A stretch of DNA of 51,975 nucleotides, taken from contig JACQXX010000087.1 of NCBI GenBank assembly GCA_016208495.1, positions 1 through 51,975 of the forward strand. The letters run 5' to 3'. The DNA is from Acidobacteriota bacterium. GTDB lineage: Bacteria > Acidobacteriota > Blastocatellia > Chloracidobacteriales > Chloracidobacteriaceae. The position numbers and the translations under genes were made by a program. This document shows, piece by piece, positions 43,798 to 51,975 of the stretch. The first letter of the stretch is position 1; every line of letters begins with the position of its first letter. A model generated the notes under the pieces. It was not told the origin of the DNA. It was given only the letters and a program-made list of their open reading frames with translations, and searched no databases.

Positions 43798-44268
43798 TCA
43801 TTGCGCGAGTTCGTCGTGGATGGTACGCAGTTTGAGAATTTCAAAGCGACGCACCCCCTGTGGGGTTTGAGCCTGGACTTCATCGCCTTCTTCTTTGCCC
43901 ATAAAGCACCGGCCCAGGGGAGACGTGGTCGAAATCAACCCGTTTGGCACGTCTACTTCTTCGGGGGTGACCAGTCGGTAGGTGATTTCCGTGTCTCGGT
44001 CCAGATCCAGAACTTCCAGGGTTGATCCATAGGCTGCCCGATCACGAGGCAATTGATCAATGTTGAGCATTGAGAGGGCGGCGAGGCGTTGATGCAGGGC
44101 ACCCAGACGGGCTTGAACATAGCGCTGGCGTTCCCGAGCCGCCTGGTACTCTCCATTTTCGCGCAAGTCACCAAGGGCGGCGGCTCGTTGGAGTTCACGT
44201 GGGAGTTCAATTTTCAGCTCCTGCTCAAGTTTGCGTATTTCCTCTTCCAGTATTTGTTTGACTTTCAT
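43798..44268 (-). CDS. greA: Transcript cleavage factor GreA
   Basis: 156 residues, standard length. The N-terminal coiled coil runs to about residue 75. Its tip carries [13 protein letters not shown], where D34 and E37 match the acidic residues that hold Mg2+ in the RNA polymerase secondary channel. The C-terminal FKBP-like domain contains [19 protein letters not shown]. GreA rescues backtracked polymerase by stimulating cleavage of the nascent RNA. It is divergent from the GAF/PAS gene across a 630-bp gap. Confidence 0.94.
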   Translation of the reverse strand: MKVKQILEEEIRKLEQELKIELPRELQRAAALGDLRENGEYQAARERQRYVQARLGALHQRLAALSMLNIDQLPRDRAAYGSTLEVLDLDRDTEITYRLVTPEEVDVPNGLISTTSPLGRCFMGKEEGDEVQAQTPQGVRRFEILKLRTIHDELAQ

Positions 44269-44898
44269 TAGTTAACAGGCATCAACGCTCAGCTTTTGAA
44301 TGCTAAGGGGAAACACCTTACTCCTTTCATGAATAATTTCCCGCTGGACTCCGATTTCTCGAACAGAGCTCCTTAAACCAGGATTCAATGGGGAATCCTG
44401 GTTTCGGAAAAAAAGAACCCCCGGTCAGGCTATCTCTCGCCTGACTGATTTGATGAAGCCTTCTGACGTTGGTGGATGAACCAGGAAACCTGAGTCTATC
44501 AGGGGAAAGAGTTTCTGGCATTTTTTCCCTAAAAAATCAAGATGCCTTGGATAAGAAACCGAGACTTTGCACAATGGGAGTCTTGTCGCCCAGAGATGCT
44601 TTAGACTATACTTTCAACTCGTCGCTTCTATCTAAAGTACTTCGTAGCACCCTTTACATTTCGTTAACCCAGCACACCACGACCTGAAAACAAGCTTATC
44701 AGGATAAGTCTTTTTTCTGTAGCGAGATAAGCCTTCCAAAGACGCTGCTGGTAAAAATCAACTTTCAGGGGAAACCTGCCTCACAGGGGGATTGGTGACA
44801 CTGGCACTCCACACTATTTCAGGATGAAATATCTCGTGGGTGCTGGTGATGGATCTGGTAGGGCATCGGCTCAGATCTTCGGAATCATCAGTGACACC
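44269..44898. other. Divergent intergenic region with hairpins
   Basis: There is no supported gene. A perfect 11-bp stem occurs at 44376-44403 (AACCAGGATTC, loop AATGGG). GTCAGGC/GCCTGAC follows at 44424-44445. CTTATC/GATAAG with a T-rich run is at 44695-44717. An in-frame extension of the downstream gene to ATG 44824 is possible. Promoters are not clear. Confidence 0.5.
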
Positions 44899-46977
44899 AT
44901 GAAAATACGCGATTTCGTTGACGCTTTTCGGCGCAAGCCTGCCAATCAAGAAAGTTCGGTGCCTCCTAAGAACAAAGGGGAGGACGAATCGCTTCCGCTG
45001 GTTGAAGTGGCAGATGTTGTTTCGAAAGCTGAACGACCTCCAGTCCCGATTCTTTCTGCCCCAGTGGTTCAGACGCTGATGGGATCCGTACCGATTCCCC
45101 AGCGATTTGACCCCCGGCGGGGCCGTGACGCCTCGCTGCAATCGGCTGGGTCTGGTGGAAACCCCTTGCCTTTGGAGCCAAGTGGCCGACCACCCGCCGT
45201 TCCGGATCCAGTCCCTGACGCCTCGAATATTCTGGAGATTGGCTTGGAGCCAGGCAGTCCCTCGGTTGGGTTAGATCAGATAGACACTGAACCCACCATC
45301 GGTCAACCCGCCAACTGGTCAGACGCGGACCCTTTGGGGGATTTGGTGCCAACCGCACCGCTCCCAACCGCACCCTTTGTGCCGCCTCCGCCGTTGCCTC
45401 CGCCAGTATCACTGGCCGATCCGCTGGCTGATTTTCATACACCGCCAACTCCGACTCCATCGCCGTCAACCCAGCACATGGCAAATCCGTTTGCGGGTCC
45501 GCCCCCAAATGCACCGCTCGCGGCGTCCTTACCGCCGCCCAGAATGGTGCCGCCGGCGCCGCCAGTTGCCGACCCCTGGTTTTCGTCTCCGTCGCCGCCT
45601 CCACGGCCTACGCCGGCTGGAGAAATGACAGGGCTGGACGCACTTTTGAGTTCTTCATCAGAGAGCCTCCCGACCTTTAAACCTGTGTCTTCGTTGCCGC
45701 CGGCTGCCCGCCCAACTCCAGTTCGGCAACCAGCGCTGGATACACGGCTAATCGAGGTTTTTCAAAAACTGGCCACATTTACGGGAGACATCGCTGAAAC
45801 GACATCTTCCGAAGGTGTTTACGAAACTCTGGTGCGGGCGGCACAAGACTGCTTACAGGCAGCGCGTGCCTTTTTGATTCCTTTTGATGTTGATGGAAAC
45901 CCGCTACCGGTGCCGACCGAAGTGTATGACACGCCTCCCAAAGTCTCCCTGGAAGGCATGTTTTTAACCCGCTCTTTTGCCAGTGCCTTGATGGAACGGG
46001 TGGGCACCCCTGAAAAGTCATCGCTTGTGGTTCAATTAGCGACCGGGCAAACCCTGCTGCCTCCGAATCAGGCGGCAACGATTGAGTGGTATTTACTGCC
46101 TCAGTTGACATTGCCTGGCGCCCTGGTGATTGGCGTGCAATGGAATGCGCCGGTTGGTCCTCCTGCCTATGGAGGGGCAGTGGCTGAGGTGCTGCTCAAT
46201 TGTGCTCAAAGTGTTTTACTGCGGCTTGAATCCCCGCTGCCGCCTCCGCCTGAACCCGCCATGGTCCAACCCGTGGAAGAGCCAGTCGTCCAAACTGTTT
46301 TACCTCAAGGGGTTGCCGAAAATGTGCTCAAACTGCTGGATGAAGCAATCTTTGTCATTGATAACCAGCGTCACTTACGGTTTGGCAATCCGATGGCTGA
46401 ATTTCTGACCGGCTGTTTTCAGGGTGAGCTGCAGTCATCAACATTTGATGAAATCAGCCAGGGGCCAGGGATGCAAAATGCGAATCTGTGGCAGCATTTG
46501 CACATGTCCACTGAAGACCAGCAAATCCACACTGATATCAATACCCTGGATGGAGGCTCCCTTTCGGTAACGGTTTCCGCCTTGACACTTTCCGCCAGTG
46601 ACGGTCAGGCTGCCGCTGAGTTTGCCAATGGCCGCGTGATTGCCGTTCGGGATGTCACCCAGAGTCGCACGGATGCTGCCCAGGTCGTCATGGCCGAGCT
46701 TGAAGGGGTTCGTCACGAATTAGAGCAAACCCGGATGCAACTGGAGCAATCGCGAGCTGAACTGTTTGCGGCGATGAGCGTTGGGCGACCTGCCCCGCCA
46801 CAAGACCAGGTCAATGCGTTTCGAAATTCGCTGATGATGGTACTTGGGTTTTCAGAGTTATTGAATCGTGGCGAGTACGGGCAGATGAACCCTCAGCAAT
46901 TTGAAATGTTCCGCAATATTGAACATCACGCCAAACAAATGTCAGCACTCTTAGAAACATTGCTGCCAGCCTCATAG
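44899..46977 (+). CDS. GAF/PAS sensor protein with degenerate histidine-kinase dimerisation region
   Basis: 692 residues from ATG 44899 (MKIRDFVDAFRRK); ATG 44824 would add 25 residues, and neither has a good ribosome site. Residues about 40-280 are low-complexity, Pro-rich (PPPLPPP runs). Then come a GAF-like domain (LIEVFQKLATFTGDIAETT… about 280-445), a PAS domain (VLKLLDEAIFVIDNQRHLRFGN, about 475-600), and a coiled coil. The end (NAFRNSLMMVLGFSELLNRGEYG…LLETLLP) resembles a HisKA helix pair, but the phospho-His is replaced (apparently Asn) and no ATPase domain follows. So it cannot autophosphorylate. It lies 274 bp upstream of a REC-HD-GYP gene and may signal to it. Confidence 0.7.
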   Translation: MKIRDFVDAFRRKPANQESSVPPKNKGEDESLPLVEVADVVSKAERPPVPILSAPVVQTLMGSVPIPQRFDPRRGRDASLQSAGSGGNPLPLEPSGRPPAVPDPVPDASNILEIGLEPGSPSVGLDQIDTEPTIGQPANWSDADPLGDLVPTAPLPTAPFVPPPPLPPPVSLADPLADFHTPPTPTPSPSTQHMANPFAGPPPNAPLAASLPPPRMVPPAPPVADPWFSSPSPPPRPTPAGEMTGLDALLSSSSESLPTFKPVSSLPPAARPTPVRQPALDTRLIEVFQKLATFTGDIAETTSSEGVYETLVRAAQDCLQAARAFLIPFDVDGNPLPVPTEVYDTPPKVSLEGMFLTRSFASALMERVGTPEKSSLVVQLATGQTLLPPNQAATIEWYLLPQLTLPGALVIGVQWNAPVGPPAYGGAVAEVLLNCAQSVLLRLESPLPPPPEPAMVQPVEEPVVQTVLPQGVAENVLKLLDEAIFVIDNQRHLRFGNPMAEFLTGCFQGELQSSTFDEISQGPGMQNANLWQHLHMSTEDQQIHTDINTLDGGSLSVTVSALTLSASDGQAAAEFANGRVIAVRDVTQSRTDAAQVVMAELEGVRHELEQTRMQLEQSRAELFAAMSVGRPAPPQDQVNAFRNSLMMVLGFSELLNRGEYGQMNPQQFEMFRNIEHHAKQMSALLETLLPAS

Positions 46978-46978
46978 G

Positions 46979-47160
46979 CACGGGCTGAAAAAGTCGGGCT
47001 GAAGAATCTCGGGCTGAAGAAATCGGGTTGAAGACAATGGGCTGAAGAAATTGGGTTTATTTCATCCCTCATCCCTCATCCCTTCCTGTGCCCCAAGCCC
47101 GAAGTCTTCAGCCCCGAGCTTGCGAGACTTCAGCCCTGAGCCCCAGGATTTTCAGCCGCA
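46979..47160. repeat. GGGCTGA-type heptamer array, inverted arms
   Basis: CGGGCTGAAAAAGT, CGGGCTGAAGAAT and similar units begin 2 bases after the PAS-protein stop. A TCCCTCA heptamer tract (47065-47080) forms the centre. CTTCAGCCC units (47105-47155) form the opposite arm. Confidence 0.88.
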
Positions 47161-47251
47161 ATGCGACCCTCAAGCCCCCTTATTTCAGGAACCTCTCTGA
47201 CAAGGACAGCACACCAAAAATTCATTCCATACAGAAAACGGAAATTTCGCT

Positions 47252-48274
47252 ATGACGCAAACTGCCCCACGAAGAATCCTCTTCGTTGATGATGAACCAG
47301 CTATGACCCAACTCGGCAAAGTTGTTTTAGAACGCGCTGGACATCGCTGTTCTTTGGCGACCAATGGAGAAGAAGGGCTACAACGTATTTTGGCCGACCG
47401 ACCGGACCTTGTCATTTTGGACTATATGATGCCTGGAATGAGCGGGGCCGAGGTGTTTCGCACACTTCGTACCTACTCTTTATACAAAGAGGTACGGGAC
47501 ACTCCAGTCCTGATGCTCACCGCGAAAACCGATAACGACACCGAACGGCGTCAGTTGATGGAGCTTGGGCTGGCGGCCTATTTGACCAAGCCGTTTGGTC
47601 ACCGCGAATTGCTCAATGTCATTGACAACATCCTCATTACCAGCGAAGTCCGAAGGCATCACCAGCAAATCGCCGCCGATATCAAAAGCGCCTACATTGG
47701 GGCAATTCATACCTTGCTGAAACTTTTAGAAATGAAAGATCCCTATGCCAAAGAACACTCTCAAATGGCGGAACTGATATCGGTTGCCGTGGCTGAGCAG
47801 TATGGATTGAATGAGTATCAAATCGAGACCATCCGTCTGGCGGCTCTGCTCCATGACATCGGGAAAGTTGAAATCCCCGAACACATCCTCAACAAACCCG
47901 AACCTTTTTCGACTGATGAGCGCTCCGTCATGCAGCAACACGTGAGCTATAGCGTCCAAATTTTAGACGCCATTCCCGAAATGCGGGAAGTTGCGATTTT
48001 GGTGGGATGTCATCACGAGCGGATTGATGGGAAAGGCTACCCGCAAGGGTTGGATGCCGATGAAATTCCGCTTGGCGCGCGCATTATTGCGGTGGCGGAT
48101 GCCTACGATGCCATGCAGGGCAATCGCTCCTATCGGAGCAGACTATCGAAAGAAGAAACCATCGCCCAACTCAGAGCCAATGCTGGAACCCAGTTTGACG
48201 GCGATGTGGTCGAGTATTTTATTGAAGCCCTGGAGACAATCGAAGCCCGAAAGAGTGACCGTGTGACAAAGTGA
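47252..48274 (+). CDS. Response regulator with HD-GYP cyclic-di-GMP phosphodiesterase domain
   Basis: 340 residues. The receiver domain (1-128) has D13/D14, phospho-acceptor D57 in VILDYMMPG and K113 in YLTKPF. The HD-GYP domain (about 150-335) is complete: HDIGK (H201, D202), HHERIDGKGYP (H254, H255; GYP 262-264), and HVSYSVQIL. Such proteins hydrolyse c-di-GMP to GMP in the cytosol and lower biofilm or raise motility outputs. Predicted active. The stop TGA lies inside GTGACAAAGTGACAAGG, so the last residues RVTK are repeat-encoded. Confidence 0.93.
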   Translation: MTQTAPRRILFVDDEPAMTQLGKVVLERAGHRCSLATNGEEGLQRILADRPDLVILDYMMPGMSGAEVFRTLRTYSLYKEVRDTPVLMLTAKTDNDTERRQLMELGLAAYLTKPFGHRELLNVIDNILITSEVRRHHQQIAADIKSAYIGAIHTLLKLLEMKDPYAKEHSQMAELISVAVAEQYGLNEYQIETIRLAALLHDIGKVEIPEHILNKPEPFSTDERSVMQQHVSYSVQILDAIPEMREVAILVGCHHERIDGKGYPQGLDADEIPLGARIIAVADAYDAMQGNRSYRSRLSKEETIAQLRANAGTQFDGDVVEYFIEALETIEARKSDRVTK

Positions 48275-48470
48275 CAAGGTGACCGTGTGACAAAGTGACA
48301 AGGTGACAGGGTGACTCTATGACAAGGTGACTCTATGACAAGGTGACAGGGTGACTCTATGACAAGATGACACAATATCATTTGGTCACCTTGTCACCTT
48401 GTCACCTTGTCACCCTGTCACCTTGTCACCTTGTCACCTTGTCACTCTGTCACCCTGTCACCTTGTCAGT
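48253..48470. repeat. TGACAAGG heptamer array, inverted arms
   Basis: The left arm runs 48253-48370 (GTGACAA, GGTGACT), starting within the HD-GYP coding region. The right arm runs 48385-48470 (CACCTTGTCACCTTGT). It separates convergent HD-GYP and HPPD genes and ends 5 bases before the HPPD stop. Confidence 0.92.
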
Positions 48471-48475
48471 CATTC

Positions 48476-49600
48476 CTATTTGTCCAACGTTCCGCGGGCG
48501 GCCTGGTCACGTTCGATTGATTCAAACAGGGCTTTGAAATTGCCTTTGCCGAAGCTCTCGCTGCCCATGCGTTGAATAATTTCAAAGAAGAAGGTTGGCC
48601 GATCCTGGATTGGCTTGGTGAAGATTTGCAACAAATAGCCGCTGTCATCCTTGTCAACCAGAATGCCTAGATCCCTCAAGATTTCAACATCTTCCCGAAT
48701 CGGTCCAACTCGATCCAGCAACGTGTCATAATAACTGCCAGGCACGGTTTGGAACTCGATGCCGTTGGCCCGCAACTGGCGCACCGTGGAGAGAATATCC
48801 GCCGTGGTAATGGCCGCATGCTGGACGCCCGGTGTCTGGTAAAAATCAACATATTCTTCAATTTGCGAGCGTTTGCGGCCTTCGGCGGGCTCATTGATCG
48901 GCAGTTTGATGCCGAGTGTCGGGCTGGCCATGACTTTGGACCGCAAGGCCGTGAATTCGGTGCTGATGTCGTTTTCGTCAAAGTGACGGAATTGGAAGAA
49001 CCCAAAGATTCGTTCGTAGTACTCCACCCAGGTTTCCATCTCGTTCCAGCCCACATTGGCCACAATGTGATCAATCCGGATGAGTCCCGCCCGGTTGGGG
49101 GAGGGCAGATACAGGTCGCGGAATCCAGGCAGGAAGGTGCCTTTATAGCCTTCGCGTTCGATAAACCGGTGAATCGTGTCGCCATAGGCTTTGATGGCTG
49201 CGGTTTTGACGGTGCCGTGCTCGTCTTCAATCGTGGTTGGCTCCTGAACTGATTCCGCACCACGAGCCATGGCTTTTTCATAGTCGCCGAAGGCATCAGC
49301 CGTTTTAAAAGCGACCGCATTGACTCCGTCACCGTGCTTGCGAACGTGCTCGGTAACCGGATGCTCAGGTAAAAAGGCCCCCGTGATGATCAACTTGATG
49401 TCATTTTGTTTTAAGACATAGGACACTGTCTCACGGGTGCCGGTTTCCGGACCACGGTAGGCAACAATGTCAAAACCCAGGGCAAAGCGAAAAAAGAAGG
49501 CTGACTGTTTGGCATTGCCGACAAAATATTCCAGATGGTCAAAATCATTGACTGCCAGCGGTGTCGCTTTTCCAACCAGAGATTCTTTGGGAGTCGTCAT
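48476..49600 (-). CDS. hppD: 4-hydroxyphenylpyruvate dioxygenase
   Basis: 374 residues, typical length. It converts 4-hydroxyphenylpyruvate to homogentisate with Fe(II) and O2, the committed step of tyrosine catabolism (and of some quinone or pyomelanin routes). The iron triad is intact: H178 in RIDHIVANVG, H261 in VQHAAITT and E340 in FFFEIIQR. The C-terminal FGKGNFKALFESIERDQAARG that gates the active site is present. Other tyrosine-pathway genes (hmgA, maiA, fahA) are not in the window. With ACMSD/nbaC it shows two separate aromatic amino-acid degradation routes. Confidence 0.96.
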   Translation of the reverse strand: MTTPKESLVGKATPLAVNDFDHLEYFVGNAKQSAFFFRFALGFDIVAYRGPETGTRETVSYVLKQNDIKLIITGAFLPEHPVTEHVRKHGDGVNAVAFKTADAFGDYEKAMARGAESVQEPTTIEDEHGTVKTAAIKAYGDTIHRFIEREGYKGTFLPGFRDLYLPSPNRAGLIRIDHIVANVGWNEMETWVEYYERIFGFFQFRHFDENDISTEFTALRSKVMASPTLGIKLPINEPAEGRKRSQIEEYVDFYQTPGVQHAAITTADILSTVRQLRANGIEFQTVPGSYYDTLLDRVGPIREDVEILRDLGILVDKDDSGYLLQIFTKPIQDRPTFFFEIIQRMGSESFGKGNFKALFESIERDQAARGTLDK

Positions 49601-49955
49601 AGAAAAATTCCTTTCCTCGCCACCGGGTCTCGGCTCGCGAGATACATTTTCAAAGAAAGCGATGAAGTTCGATGTAATTCCTCTTGAAGATCAGCCTTTG
49701 GGAGGAACTGATATCAGTTGAGGCTGGGTCAAGAGAGGGATGAATGGCTGGAAGCGTATCCCAAGCAATGGGCGAAAAGCAACTGGGTGCTTTTTTTAGG
49801 GTTCGGGGTTCGGGGTTCGGGGTTCGGGGTTCGGGGTTCGGGGTTCGGGGTTCGGGGTTCGGGGTTCGGGGTTCGGGGTTCGGGGTTCGGGGTTCGGGGT
49901 TCGGGGTTCGGGGTTCGGGGTTCGGGGTTTGAACCCCGAACCCTGATCTAAAACA
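49601..49955. repeat. GTTCGGG heptamer array (about 18 perfect units) with short inverted end
   Basis: From 49799 to about 49928 the DNA is an uninterrupted run of GTTCGGG. It then reads TTTGAACCCCGAACCCTG, a short inverted arm, 9 bases before the phosphodiesterase stop. The left part, 49601-49798, holds no gene. This is the longest perfect array in the window and the only heptamer here without a stop triplet. Confidence 0.95.
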
Positions 49956-51623
49956 TCACCCCAAATACCCAAGTTCCCGCAGGCGTTCGCGGACTTCTTC
50001 GCTTTCCTCGTCGGAAAATTCGAGATCAGGCAGGTCCTCGCCCGTCGCAGCATCACCGACCTGAACCGGGTGCTGGCGCATAAAGTCATCGGTGAAGAGT
50101 CCGGTTAAGACTTTGCCGTCCATATCTTCGGGGACTGGTAATCCCATCAAATGCAGAATGGTTGGGGCGCAATCCAGAATTTTGGCTTCGGTCAGATGGG
50201 CGCCTTGCCGGATATTGGGTCCCTGAACCATCAAAATACCGTGCATCCGGTGGGTGCCTGAGTTTCCAAACGCATCCACAATGAATCGGTTGGAGGTAAA
50301 ATCCATATTCCCCAGCGACACATAGCGCATATCTTTGGGCAGGAAACACACATCCGGGGCGTCAGCGATGTGCTCGCCTTGATAGAGGTCTTCGCGAGTA
50401 TAGAGTTCGCCGATAAAGGGTTCACCCGTGTCGGGGTCACGCATAGCCTGAAGTTTTTTGACGATCTGATCCCGGACTTTGGAATAGTCGGCTTCCTCGA
50501 CCATGCCGTGCGGTTCTCGACCTTTCAGGTTGATGAAAATCTGGCCGTAATTCCCTTTTGAAAAGGCGGTAGTCCGTGACCAGTCCACATCATTAAAAGA
50601 GAGGAATAACTGATTGAGGCGGCTGACTTTGTTGCCCTGCGTTCCAACGCCGCGTGCTGGACGGATTTTCTTGAAAATTGGCTGACGAGAGAGTTTAAAA
50701 GCAAATTCCGGCGTCATCCCAAGTGCAAACATGGCCTGTTTCAACCGGGTTTGAGCCGTGCGTTTGAGTTTGAGAAACCCTTCCTGCATCAACCAGATAT
50801 TGAAAGCACAGTATTTGTGGGCGGGTCCAAAGCCATGATCGGAGGCGAGAACAACGGTAGTTTCCGGGCCGGCAGCCGTCACCATATTGCCGACTTCCTG
50901 ATCAACTTTTTGCCAGAATTCAACGATACGGGCGCGATGGGCTTTAAATTCCTCGCTGTCATGGCGTGGATGCGACTGATCCATCACGTGCCACGTTTCG
51001 TGCTGGAGGCGATCTGTTCCCCAAATATGGGTGACGAGAAAATCCCAGTCTTCGCGTTCCATCAGATAGCGGTTAACCTTGGATTTGTAATCAACTTCAT
51101 CAAAAACTTCGTCGAGCACACCGTCTACATTGCCCTTGGCGTAGGTTTGGGTGAGATAGAGCCGGTACGGGCCAAGTTTGCCTTCGATATCAGCGAGCAA
51201 CGTGTTGGGGTAGGTAATATCGCGGCGTCCCCGAGGCGTCATAAAATCCGAGATCAGAACACCATTGACCGGACGTGGTGGATAGGTCACGGGGAAGTTA
51301 GTGACAATTACCTTTTTTCCGGCATCGCCCAGAATTTCCCAGAGCGCTTTGCCAGTGCGTTGGGTGGCATTGGCCGCCATTTCGCGCATGCTGCCACCCC
51401 GGCGCTGGATAAATTCCAGAATGCCGTGTTTCCCAGGATTTTTGCCGGTGGCAAACGACGTCCAGGCTGTCGAAGTGATGGGAGGGAAGACCGTTTCGAG
51501 TGGGCCCCGCGTGCCCTGTTGATTGATCCTGGCCAGATTTGGAAGCTTGCCTTCCTTCATCAATGGATCAATCCAGTCAAATGTTGTTCCGTCAATACCG
51601 ATAACTAAAACCCGATTGCGCAA
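49956..51623 (-). CDS. Type I phosphodiesterase/nucleotide pyrophosphatase (alkaline phosphatase superfamily)
   Basis: 555 residues, no signal peptide. Metal and nucleophile motifs of the AlkP/NPP fold are present: VLVIGIDGTTFDWI (metal Asp), a nucleophile Thr/Ser in ITSTAWTSFATG, LVTHIWGTDRLQHE, VVLASDHGFGP (Asp-His) and a late GNSGTHRMHGILMVQGP. These cleave phosphodiesters or phosphonates, or transfer phospho-groups. Homologues in many genomes are simply AlkP-superfamily hydrolases of unknown substrate. The C-terminus is acidic (EFSDEESEEVRERLRELGYLG). The gene stands alone, with a 51624-51706 gap to the fragment beyond. Confidence 0.88.
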   Translation of the reverse strand: MRNRVLVIGIDGTTFDWIDPLMKEGKLPNLARINQQGTRGPLETVFPPITSTAWTSFATGKNPGKHGILEFIQRRGGSMREMAANATQRTGKALWEILGDAGKKVIVTNFPVTYPPRPVNGVLISDFMTPRGRRDITYPNTLLADIEGKLGPYRLYLTQTYAKGNVDGVLDEVFDEVDYKSKVNRYLMEREDWDFLVTHIWGTDRLQHETWHVMDQSHPRHDSEEFKAHRARIVEFWQKVDQEVGNMVTAAGPETTVVLASDHGFGPAHKYCAFNIWLMQEGFLKLKRTAQTRLKQAMFALGMTPEFAFKLSRQPIFKKIRPARGVGTQGNKVSRLNQLFLSFNDVDWSRTTAFSKGNYGQIFINLKGREPHGMVEEADYSKVRDQIVKKLQAMRDPDTGEPFIGELYTREDLYQGEHIADAPDVCFLPKDMRYVSLGNMDFTSNRFIVDAFGNSGTHRMHGILMVQGPNIRQGAHLTEAKILDCAPTILHLMGLPVPEDMDGKVLTGLFTDDFMRQHPVQVGDAATGEDLPDLEFSDEESEEVRERLRELGYLG

Positions 51624-51706
51624 GGGATGAACCTCTTCTGAGATGAAATGTGGTGTGAAGATAACTGGGCATCTTGCCAGAAAACCAGCCTCACGTCACC
51701 TTTTTC

Positions 51707-51922
51707 CTACGAGAGGAGCCTGCTATCGTTGACAACATCGTTCCCCCATTTTTTCTCAATAAACTTCCACTCCTTATCAGCTTTTTCTTTATCACCAATA
51801 AAATCATAGAGTTGAGCACGCTCTATGTAGTCAAACAGCAATTCTTTGTTTGAATAAAAAAAGGTCAATTCAGAAAGAGAAGTCCAGGTGAAGGCGGAAG
51901 AACAAAGAGAAGAAGAAGGCAA
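51707..51922 (-). pseudogene. C-terminal gene fragment, TPR-like, upstream broken by low-complexity DNA
   Basis: The last ~50 codons (KELLFDYIERAQLYDFIGDKEKADKEWKFI and onwards) read like the end of a helical, TPR-like protein. Upstream the minus strand becomes pyrimidine-rich low complexity (51880-51975), translating to Ser/Phe/Leu runs that do not look like protein. The only Met lies inside that tract; a TTG at about 51871 is a possible start. Most likely a truncated remnant, or a gene interrupted by a repeat insertion. The window ends here, so it may continue. Confidence 0.4.
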
Positions 51923-51975
51923 AGGAGGCGAAAGGAAGAGGAAGCAGGAAGAGCGGGAAGGAGGAAAAGCCGAAC

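Noticed and set aside
44824-46977. Complete histidine kinase
   Set aside because: No phospho-histidine and no HATPase N/G boxes before the stop codon.
48253-48470. Possible CRISPR array in the TGACAAGG repeats
   Set aside because: Units are 7-14 bp and tandem, without 25-40 bp unique spacers, and no cas gene is nearby.
49799-49928. GTTCGGG run as a telomere-like end
   Set aside because: It is internal, followed by normal coding sequence, and is one of several heptamer families.
50751-51608. 285-codon plus-strand frame opposite the phosphodiesterase
   Set aside because: The minus strand carries all AlkP-superfamily motifs; the opposite frame has none.

Overview
The window is most likely chromosomal DNA from a Gram-negative, aerobic, heterotrophic bacterium. 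I infer Acidobacteriota, possibly Blastocatellia, from style rather than any marker gene: protein kinases with an N-terminal Cys knuckle, large TPR plus sigma-54 activators, MacB/FtsX-type permease pairs, FG-GAP and IPT-domain secreted proteins, an S53 sedolisin, and oxygen-dependent tryptophan and tyrosine breakdown. There is no rRNA, tRNA, CRISPR array, intact transposase or phage gene.

Layout. 1-4083: 3' part of a secreted FG-GAP/cadherin-like/IPT protein, followed by a strong terminator. 4306-6824: two FtsX/MacB-like permeases. 7175-8394: a 56-residue Trm112-like gene overlapping a GT9 glycosyltransferase. 8457-9533: mreB. 9715-10175: a GC-rich hairpin-dense block. 10523-13431: a YbjN-like secreted protein, a SprT-like metalloprotein and a Ser/Thr kinase. 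13818-20607: an orphan OmpR-type regulator, HIT protein, murA, a 1002-residue TPR/GAF/sigma-54 activator and a zinc-ribbon membrane protein, all on the minus strand. 20829-23436: RidA-like (probable 2-aminomuconate deaminase), 3-hydroxyanthranilate dioxygenase and ACMSD, a kynurenine-branch cluster. 23617-27481: three peptide-bond-type ligases on the minus strand (ATP-grasp, circularly permuted ATP-grasp, GCS2/YbdK). 28107-30434: two zinc alcohol dehydrogenases. 30902-34478: CcsA/ResC-like protein, holA and rpsT. 34757-39161: Rieske ferredoxin, sedolisin and an IPT-domain secreted protein. 39819-44268: a RecB/Cas4-like PD-(D/E)XK protein, lytic transglycosylase, zinc-ribbon membrane protein and greA. 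44899-48274: a GAF/PAS protein with a degenerate kinase end, then a REC-HD-GYP regulator. 48476-51623: HPPD and a type I phosphodiesterase/AlkP-superfamily protein. The right edge holds a gene fragment.

The most unusual feature is intergenic. Many gene 3' ends abut arrays of short tandem heptanucleotides. At least eight different heptamer families occur (TGACAAG-, AGTGGTT-, GGGCTGA-, ACTCGCT-, AGTCAGT-, AATTATG-, GGGATGA- and GTTCGGG-like), usually as two inverted arms. Several genes take their stop codon from the first repeat unit. Two unrelated MITE-like elements (a 285-336 bp family with three copies, and one 251 bp element) are inserted in or directly beside these arrays, flanked by TTAG/TAAG-type direct repeats. 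This resembles the heptameric STRR repeats known from filamentous cyanobacteria, but here it looks like a systematic 3'-end architecture.

The genes are mostly housekeeping: cell wall and shape (murA, mreB, lytic transglycosylase), replication, translation and transcription (holA, rpsT, greA), envelope transport, and aromatic amino-acid catabolism. The best candidates for undescribed biology are the three-ligase cluster, the PD-(D/E)XK protein, and the heptamer-array/MITE system.
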